A stretch of 23,047 nt of DNA from Bacteroidales bacterium (lineage in GTDB: Bacteria; Bacteroidota; Bacteroidia; Bacteroidales; Lentimicrobiaceae): assembly GCA_022837485.1 (NCBI GenBank), contig JALHHH010000045.1, positions 1 to 23,047 on the forward strand, in the 5' to 3' direction. Every line of letters begins with the position of its first letter. Position 1 is the first letter of the stretch. Shown piece after piece: positions 18,370-23,047 of the stretch. Under the pieces are notes generated by a model. The model was not told the origin of the DNA, searched no databases, and saw only the letters and a program-made list of their open reading frames with translations. The position numbers were made by a program, and so were the translations under genes.

Positions 18370-19869
18370 ATGAATTCATTTGCAATTGGTTCAGAACCCC
18401 TGAACCTGAATATTATTGAACAGATCATGGGCAGTAATGCCACGCTTACCATCTCCGTGGAGGCTGCCGGCCGAATCAGCCATTGCAGGCAGTACCTCGA
18501 TAACAAGCTTGAAAACCACAGCGACCCCATTTACGGCATTACCACGGGATTCGGATCCCTCTGCAATATCAGCATTTCTGAAAACGATCTCAGCAAACTG
18601 CAGGAAAACCTGGTTATGTCGCATGCCTGTGGCACCGGAGAAGCCATACAGGATGAGATTGTCCGGCTGATGCTGCTGCTCAAGGTTCACGCCCTCTCGT
18701 CGGGAAATTCCGGCGTTCAGGTAAAAACTGTGCAACGCCTGCTTGATTTCTATAACCACAACACCCTGCCGGTCGTTTACGAACAGGGATCTCTGGGCGC
18801 TTCGGGCGACCTGGCTCCTCTGGCGCACCTTTGCCTGCCGTTGCTTGGCATGGGTGAGATGAGGCACAATGGTCGTATCGTATCGTCACGTAAGGTTCTT
18901 AAAGAATTCGGATGGGAGCCTATTACCCTTCAGTCAAAAGAAGGCCTCGCATTGCTGAATGGAACTCAGTTTATGAGTGCACATGCCGTTTATATACTGT
19001 TAAAAGCCCGAAAACTGAGCCGGTTCGCCGATATCACCGGAGCCATCTCGCTGGAGGCTTACAACGGACGCCCCGACCCGTTTATGGAGCAGCTTCATAC
19101 TATAAGGCCACACCAGGGGCAGATTGAAACAGCGCGTAACTTCCGCAACCTTCTTAACGGCAGCAGGCTCATCCTGCAGGAGGGTAAAAAAGTTCAGGAT
19201 CCGTATTCTTTCCGCTGTATCCCACAGGTTCATGGAGCAGTAAAAGACACCATTGCCTATTCAGAATCGGTAATTCTAACCGAAATAAACTCCGTTACCG
19301 ACAATCCGACCATTTTCCCCGACGAAGACCTGGTATTGTCGGGCGGCAACTTCCACGGCGAACCCCTGGCGTTTGCTCTTGACTTTCTGGCAATTGCCCT
19401 GGCCGAACTCGGAAATATCTCCGAAAGACGTGTTTACAGGCTAATAGCCGGCCAAAGGGGATTGCCTGAATTTCTGGTTGCAAAACCGGGACTGAATTCA
19501 GGTTTTATGATTCCCCAGTACACGGCTGCCAGTATCGTAAGTCAGAATAAACAACTTGCCACTCCCTGTTCCGTGGACTCCATTACCTCTTCCAACGAGC
19601 AGGAAGACCACGTAAGCATGGGAGCCAATGCCGCAACAAAAACCCTGAAAGTAGTCAACAACCTTGAAAAACTTATAGCCATCGAACTATTCGCAGGCAC
19701 TCAGGCACTCGAATTCAGGGATGCGGCAGCAACGTCCCCGTTCCTGAATGCGTTCATTTCGGAATACCGCCGATTGGTTCCGTTTATTAAAGACGATACC
19801 GTTATGTACACCGAAATCTCAAAATCCATAGAGTTTCTGCGTCAGGTTGAGATCGATTTTCCGGAATAG
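18370..19869 (+). CDS. hutH: Histidine ammonia-lyase
   Basis: Converts L-histidine to trans-urocanate and ammonia, the first step of histidine degradation, in the cytoplasm. The 499-aa protein has the residues A144-S145-G146 in GSLGASGDLAP that cyclise to the MIO cofactor. Active-site positions known from the Pseudomonas putida enzyme are all seen: Tyr in IYGITTGFG, H85 in MSHACG, Asn in LLNGTQF, Tyr and Arg in QDPYSFRCIPQ, Phe in GGNFHGEP, and E412 in EQEDHVSMG. The ATG at 18370 replaces an upstream TTG because it gives normal length. It lies downstream of hisS and ends in its own terminator. Other hut genes (hutU, hutI, formimidoyltransferase) are absent from the window, which is unusual for an operon member but not for a scattered pathway. 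Confidence 0.9.
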   Translation: MNSFAIGSEPLNLNIIEQIMGSNATLTISVEAAGRISHCRQYLDNKLENHSDPIYGITTGFGSLCNISISENDLSKLQENLVMSHACGTGEAIQDEIVRLMLLLKVHALSSGNSGVQVKTVQRLLDFYNHNTLPVVYEQGSLGASGDLAPLAHLCLPLLGMGEMRHNGRIVSSRKVLKEFGWEPITLQSKEGLALLNGTQFMSAHAVYILLKARKLSRFADITGAISLEAYNGRPDPFMEQLHTIRPHQGQIETARNFRNLLNGSRLILQEGKKVQDPYSFRCIPQVHGAVKDTIAYSESVILTEINSVTDNPTIFPDEDLVLSGGNFHGEPLAFALDFLAIALAELGNISERRVYRLIAGQRGLPEFLVAKPGLNSGFMIPQYTAASIVSQNKQLATPCSVDSITSSNEQEDHVSMGANAATKTLKVVNNLEKLIAIELFAGTQALEFRDAAATSPFLNAFISEYRRLVPFIKDDTVMYTEISKSIEFLRQVEIDFPE

Positions 19870-19890
19870 GGAAAGCAATTTATAAAAGAG

Positions 19891-19917
19891 CCGGGTATTT
19901 TTATCCGGTTTTTTTTT
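19891..19917 (+). terminator. Intrinsic terminator between the two ammonia-lyase genes
   Basis: A stem CCGGGTA/TATCCGG (7 bp, one G-U) with a TTTT loop at 19891-19908, followed by nine T. It lies 21 nt after the first stop, so the second gene is probably transcribed separately. Confidence 0.88.
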
Positions 19918-19972
19918 GTGATTTCCCTGCTTTTGTATTCCTTTGAAGTACAAACCCGTAACACACAACGCC

Positions 19973-21496
19973 ATGGCACTCATCATCACAGGAAACGGCC
20001 TCACCATCAACGATGTAGTAGATGTAGCCCGAAACAAAAAGAAGGTTGACCTTCACCCCGGTGCCATCCACCGGATTCAGGAATGCCGTAATATGCTCGA
20101 AAGAAAGATAGAAGCTGGAGAGATTATGTACGGTGTTAATACCGGCATCGGCGAATTTTCGGAAGTCGTTCTGAATGAGGATCAGGTCAAAGATTTTCAG
20201 AAATACCTTATATACAACCATGCTGCCGGCATCGGAGATCCCATGCCTGAAGAGCACGTACGCGGAGCCATGCTTGGAAGAATCAACGTACACGCTCATG
20301 GCAACTCAGGCGTTCGACCCGACATCACCCTTACTCTGGTTGAAATGCTGAACCGGGGAGTAACACCTTATGTTTGCCAGAAAGGATCGGTTGGAGCCAG
20401 CGGCGACCTGGCGCCAATGTCGCAGATTGCATTACTGATGATGGGCGAAGGCAAAGCATATTACAAAGGAAAGCTGCTCGACGGTAAAGAAGCCATGGAT
20501 AAAGCCGGGATTCCCATACCGGGCTTGAAAGCCCGCGACGGACTGGCAACCATCAACGGAAGTAATGTGCTTACTGCAATGAGCGCTATTTTTCTGTACG
20601 ATGCCAACAACTGGCTGAAGCAGGCCGAAATTGCGGCAGCCATGTCTCTCGAAGCCCTGAAGGCCAATATGCGTCCGTACAATTCTCTGCTTCATGAGGT
20701 CCGTGGATTCAAAGGTGCTGTAAGAAGTGCCAACGCCATCCGCAGAATGGTTGAGGGTGGCGACCTGGCCGAAAACAGAATCAAATGCAAGGTTCAGGAT
20801 GCCTATTCCATGCGTTCAACGCCGCAGGTGATCGGTGCTGCACACGATGCACTGGCCTGGGCCCGCTCGCAGGTAGAAATAGAGCTCAACGGCGTTGGCG
20901 ACAATCCCATCTTTTTCCCCGATAAAAACCTACAACTTTCAGGAGCTAACTTCCAGGGAACACCGGTAGCCGTGCCCATGGATATGGCCGGATCTGTTAT
21001 CACCATGGTAAGTGTGATGTCGGAACGCCGCATGAATCGTCTCAACAACCCTGCACTCAGCGTGGGCCTGCCCGCATTCCTGACAAAAGGAGCAGGAATG
21101 TTCTCGGGACTGATGCTCAGTCAATACACCGCCGATATGCAGATCGTGGAACAAAGGATACTGAGCATGCCGGCTTCCATACAATCAATCCCGGCTGCCG
21201 CCGATCAGGAAGACTTTGTATCGATGGGCATGAACACCGCACTTAAAAACAACACAATCCTCGACAACGCTTACGGCATCCTGGGAATTGAGCTGATGGC
21301 CGCAGCTCAGGCTCTGGATTTCAGAGAATATAAATTCGGAACGGGAGTCACCAAAGCACATGAAATAATTCGCCGCCATGTTGAATTTCTCGACATCGAC
21401 CGACCACTGTATAACGACCATAACACCATGAAGGCACTGGTAAAATCCTGCGAAATACTAAATGAAGTTGAAGCCTGTATCGGGTCACTCGAATAA
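19973..21496 (+). CDS. Second histidine/aromatic amino acid ammonia-lyase
   Basis: A 507-aa MIO-dependent lyase, clearly different in sequence from its upstream neighbour. MIO residues A142-S143-G144 (GSVGASGDLAP) and H83 (YNHAAG) fall at the same numbers as in P. putida histidine ammonia-lyase. Also present are Tyr in MYGVNTGIG, Asn in TINGSNV, Tyr and Arg in QDAYSMRSTPQ, Phe in ANFQGTP, and E413 in DQEDFVSMG. The conserved glutamate favours histidine over tyrosine or phenylalanine as substrate. NTGIG in place of the usual NTGFG, and FVSMG in place of HVSM, mark it as a separate subfamily. The ATG at 19973 is preferred over a TTG at 19943. It is flanked by a terminator upstream and a strong hairpin downstream. 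A different role, for example on a related amino acid, is possible. Confidence 0.85.
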   Translation: MALIITGNGLTINDVVDVARNKKKVDLHPGAIHRIQECRNMLERKIEAGEIMYGVNTGIGEFSEVVLNEDQVKDFQKYLIYNHAAGIGDPMPEEHVRGAMLGRINVHAHGNSGVRPDITLTLVEMLNRGVTPYVCQKGSVGASGDLAPMSQIALLMMGEGKAYYKGKLLDGKEAMDKAGIPIPGLKARDGLATINGSNVLTAMSAIFLYDANNWLKQAEIAAAMSLEALKANMRPYNSLLHEVRGFKGAVRSANAIRRMVEGGDLAENRIKCKVQDAYSMRSTPQVIGAAHDALAWARSQVEIELNGVGDNPIFFPDKNLQLSGANFQGTPVAVPMDMAGSVITMVSVMSERRMNRLNNPALSVGLPAFLTKGAGMFSGLMLSQYTADMQIVEQRILSMPASIQSIPAAADQEDFVSMGMNTALKNNTILDNAYGILGIELMAAAQALDFREYKFGTGVTKAHEIIRRHVEFLDIDRPLYNDHNTMKALVKSCEILNEVEACIGSLE

Positions 21497-21514
21497 ACCC
21501 GGTTAAAATTATCT

Positions 21515-21552
21515 GTAACGGACTTTGCTGGCTAAGCAGCAAAGTCCGTTAC
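21515..21552 (+). terminator. 16-bp perfect hairpin after the second ammonia-lyase
   Basis: GTAACGGACTTTGCTG (21515-21530) and CAGCAAAGTCCGTTAC (21537-21552) pair without mismatch around a 6-nt loop, 18 nt after the stop. Only three T follow. It overlaps a candidate promoter for the next gene. Confidence 0.7.
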
Positions 21553-21556
21553 TTTG
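21524..21556 (+). promoter_or_regulatory. Candidate promoter of the first small membrane protein, inside the hairpin
   Basis: TTTG (21524-21527) in the left arm lies 21 nt before TTACTTTG (21549-21556), which differs by one base from TAnnTTTG. The gene start is 25 nt further on. Confidence 0.45.
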
Positions 21557-21581
21557 CAACTTCTATTCAAAGAAAAATCAA

Positions 21582-22028
21582 ATGGAAGAGAACCAGGATA
21601 TCCCAAAACCAGGCGTAACAAAACCCGGCACAAGACCTCCAACATTAAGTCTGCTTTGCATTCTGACGTTTATTGGAAGTCTCGGATCTGCCATGTCTTC
21701 ATTTTTCATTGCCTTGGCATACAACATTATGCCTGAAGCCATTGTGCAATCGGGGATCCCCGAAGCTGAGCAGATGCTGGCCCTGGTGCAAACAGCCGGC
21801 CGCAACTTCTTTATCCTGTTCGGAGGATTAAACCTGGTTTCCTTTGCCGGAGCACTAATGATGTGGAAACTCAACAAGAAGGGTTTTCATGTATATACAC
21901 TGGCACAACTTCTTATGCTCACACTACCTCTTTTAATGATAAACGGATATCGGTCTCCCTGGTCATCTCTGCTGCTTACAGCTACTTTTATTTTTGCTTA
22001 TGCTATAAATACCCGATTTATGAAGTAG
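21582..22028 (+). CDS. Small four-helix membrane protein, function unknown
   Basis: A 148-aa protein that I cannot assign to a named family. A polar, proline-rich N-terminus (MEENQDIPKPGVTKPG) is followed by four predicted membrane helices at about residues 21-47, 74-94, 102-120 and 126-143. Between helices 2 and 3 is MMWKLNKKGFHVYTLAQ, which recurs in the next gene as QMWKFKKAGFYLYFIAQ, so the two are tandem paralogs. The ATG at 21582 is chosen over a TTG at 21525 because the latter would translate through the hairpin and promoter. Nothing suggests an enzyme; a role in the inner membrane is the most that can be said. Confidence 0.75.
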   Translation: MEENQDIPKPGVTKPGTRPPTLSLLCILTFIGSLGSAMSSFFIALAYNIMPEAIVQSGIPEAEQMLALVQTAGRNFFILFGGLNLVSFAGALMMWKLNKKGFHVYTLAQLLMLTLPLLMINGYRSPWSSLLLTATFIFAYAINTRFMK

Positions 22029-22060
22029 ATGAGGCCGGAAAGCCTTATGTTTTAAACAAA

Positions 22061-22116
22061 ATTGACATTTTTTTCAACCACATATTGACATTTAGGGATA
22101 TTATTGCTTACATTAG
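22061..22116 (+). promoter_or_regulatory. Promoter region with direct repeat, second membrane protein
   Basis: ATTGACATTT occurs at 22061-22070 and again at 22084-22093, 23 bp apart. The second copy supplies TTG (22085-22087), 21 nt before TACATTAG (22109-22116), one base off TAnnTTTG. The first copy could be an operator half. Confidence 0.4.
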
Positions 22117-22140
22117 CCATTCAAAAGCTTAAAAGCTAAA

Positions 22141-22572
22141 ATGGTTGTACCGGAAGAAGCCCATTTAGATCACAGCCATATTCATTCCAGCAAAGTAAAG
22201 ACTCTGCCTTTTATCTTAAGGCTGGTTTGTCTGGTGTCCCTTTTTGGAGGTACATTTTGGCTTATTATTTATTTCTCCTTATTACTTGGCTTTGAACCGC
22301 TTTTAAATCCGTTTGAGGCAAATAACACTAATTTGTTTTCAGGCATGGCCGCATTGCCAATGATTCTATTTACGGGCCTTTCCATTGCAGGCGTTTTACA
22401 GATGTGGAAATTTAAAAAGGCCGGATTCTACTTATATTTTATTGCACAATTTCTTTTATTCAACTATCCCCTTCTCGTTTACGGTACGGATCTTTTTGAC
22501 TTAAACGAATTGTTTTTTACTACCATCTTTATCCTCTTCTATGGGATAATCCTGGCAATCTTGAAGAAATAG
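22141..22572 (+). CDS. Small four-helix membrane protein, paralog of the preceding gene
   Basis: A 143-aa protein with four predicted membrane helices at about residues 25-49, 65-88, 94-112 and 123-141. The N-terminus is short and histidine-rich (HLDHSHIHSS) rather than proline-rich. It shares with the upstream protein the QMWKFKKAGFYLYFIAQ motif between helices 2 and 3, the length and the helix layout. The gene is noticeably more AT-rich than the ammonia-lyase genes. It lies 112 nt after its paralog with its own candidate promoter. The function is unknown; the histidines might bind metal, but this is only a suggestion. Confidence 0.75.
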   Translation: MVVPEEAHLDHSHIHSSKVKTLPFILRLVCLVSLFGGTFWLIIYFSLLLGFEPLLNPFEANNTNLFSGMAALPMILFTGLSIAGVLQMWKFKKAGFYLYFIAQFLLFNYPLLVYGTDLFDLNELFFTTIFILFYGIILAILKK

Positions 22573-22575
22573 CAT

Positions 22576-22609
22576 CAGGCATGTAGAGCTGCCTGTGACC
22601 GGTTTTTTT
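22576..22609 (+). terminator. Possible terminator after the second membrane protein
   Basis: CAGGCA (22576-22581) pairs with TGCCTG (22590-22595). Seven T follow after a 7-nt gap, so it is weaker than the others in the window. Confidence 0.45.
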
Positions 22610-22830
22610 GGGAAGTGTTTCTACCGACTGTATTGAATTTTGTTTAAAACCGGAAGCCTGGCCGCCGCCAGACAGCATAATTCTCCGGATACTTCCAGTG
22701 GTGTAACGTTTTACCATGCGGCACATCGTGATTTTAATGATTTATAATTCAGTTTTAATAATAGCAACAATTAACCAATCAGCTAATCTAAAGAGGAGGT
22801 CAACGAAAGAAAGAAGCCTGAAACCAACCA

Positions 22831-22852
22831 AACCAACAACCTGGTTTTTTTT
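22831..22852 (+). terminator. Possible leader terminator (attenuator) before the interrupted gene
   Basis: AACCA (22831-22835) pairs with TGGTT (22842-22846), running directly into a tract of eight T (22845-22852). It is 48 nt upstream of the ATG at 22900. The stem is short, so confidence is limited. Confidence 0.4.
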
Positions 22853-22899
22853 GATTAAGCACGTTATGTTCAACATTTAACTCATCAAAAACACACACT

Positions 22900-22965
22900 A
22901 TGAGAAAATTTGCATTGATGCTTGCACTTCTGATTTTCGCCGGAGTGCTGAGATGGTCTAATTAA
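22900..22965 (+). pseudogene. Signal-peptide gene interrupted by an insertion sequence
   Basis: The ATG at 22900 opens MRKFALMLALLIFAGVL, a textbook signal peptide of the kind that starts SusC-like TonB-linked and other exported proteins in Bacteroidota. From 22949 the sequence switches to IS DNA, adding RWSN and then a stop at 22963-22965. Only about 16 native codons remain on this side of the insertion, so the original product cannot be identified; a SusC-like identity is a guess from the signal peptide. The rest of the gene should lie beyond the element, outside the window. Confidence 0.75.
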
Positions 22966-23047
22966 ACTGGACAGAAATTTGTTAACTTTAAAATTTCTGA
23001 ACCATGAAAAGATCAAGAAGAACATTTAGTGCTGAGTTCAAGGCCAA
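22949..23047 (+). mobile_element. Left end of an IS3-family-like insertion sequence (partial)
   Basis: The element appears to begin TGAGATGGTCTAATTAAACT at 22949, continuing to a TGGACA motif. A TG terminus and an early TGGACA are usual for IS3-family ends. A transposase frame starts 55 nt in. The right end and target duplication are outside the window, so the exact left boundary is inferred from where the host signal peptide breaks. Confidence 0.78.
23004..23047 (+). CDS. IS3-family transposase OrfA, N-terminal fragment
   Basis: Fourteen codons are visible (MKRSRRTFSAEFKA) before the window ends. This is the typical opening of the helix-turn-helix OrfA protein of IS3-family elements (Tnp_1 type), where R-R-x-F-S-x-E-F-K is a common N-terminal pattern. 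OrfA binds the element ends; the catalytic DDE part, normally made by a frameshift fusion with OrfB, would lie beyond the window. The subgroup cannot be told from this piece. Confidence 0.8.
   Translation, partial: MKRSRRTFSAEFKA

Larger units (their letters stand above)
22573..22899 (+). other. Gene-free stretch: hairpins and a long leader
   Basis: No protein gene is seen. The stretch holds a hairpin with a T run just after the membrane-protein stop (22576-22609), AT-rich sequence around 22730-22790, a strong anti-SD match AGAGGAGGT (22792-22800) with no start codon near it, and a hairpin plus T tract (22831-22852) before the ATG at 22900. Confidence 0.6.

Noticed and set aside
18370..21496. 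Ammonia-lyases as the tyrosine ammonia-lyase of a flexirubin or aryl-polyene cluster
   Set aside because: No ketosynthase, acyl carrier protein or other cluster gene is nearby, and both active sites keep the Glu typical of histidine enzymes.
21863..22132. Open frame of 89 codons overlapping the first membrane protein
   Set aside because: It is the out-of-frame shadow of that gene plus the spacer with the candidate promoter.

Overview
The window looks like chromosome from a Bacteroidota bacterium, most likely a Bacteroidales-type anaerobe. Four things support this. One protein ends in a type IX secretion sorting tail. Promoters match the Bacteroidota pattern (TTG/TTTG about 19-22 nt upstream of TAnnTTTG). 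Most starts lack Shine-Dalgarno sites. The IorAB, LptF/G-type permease, M23 and TPR-kinase genes have the style of that phylum. The species cannot be named from the sequence alone.

Layout, left to right. (1) 280-2419: iorA-iorB, a two-subunit indolepyruvate/arylpyruvate:ferredoxin oxidoreductase for aromatic amino acid fermentation, closed by a strong terminator. iorA appears to lack about 28 internal residues. (2) 2704-4653: a secreted Asp-box protein with a T9SS tail, carrying its own promoter and terminator. (3) 4701-5279: a gene-free stretch with nested inverted repeats. (4) 5280-7845, minus strand: an M23 peptidase-like envelope protein and a GNAT-like protein. (5) 7990-11987, plus strand: an LptF/LptG-type permease and two GT4-type glycosyltransferases, all plausibly envelope-related. 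(6) 12180-14354: an orphan membrane histidine kinase with a TPR sensor domain. (7) 14500-18248: an EttA-like ABC-F ATPase, a WbuC-type cupin and histidyl-tRNA synthetase. (8) 18370-21496: two divergent histidine ammonia-lyase-family genes in tandem, each with its own terminator-like hairpin and no other hut gene nearby. (9) 21582-22572: two related small four-helix membrane proteins. (10) 22900-23047: the start of a signal-peptide gene cut after about 16 codons by the left end of an IS3-family-like element, whose transposase starts at 23004 and runs off the window.

Most of the window is ordinary core-genome content. I do not see a defence system, CRISPR array, phage, tRNA or rRNA, or a clearly new multi-gene system. 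The points most worth a second look are the tandem ammonia-lyases with unusual control regions, the internal gap in IorA, the structured intergenic element at 4891-5260, the His-to-Asp change in the M23 zinc site, the tandem membrane paralogs, and the IS disruption at the right edge. Family assignments come from motif recognition by eye; no database search was run.
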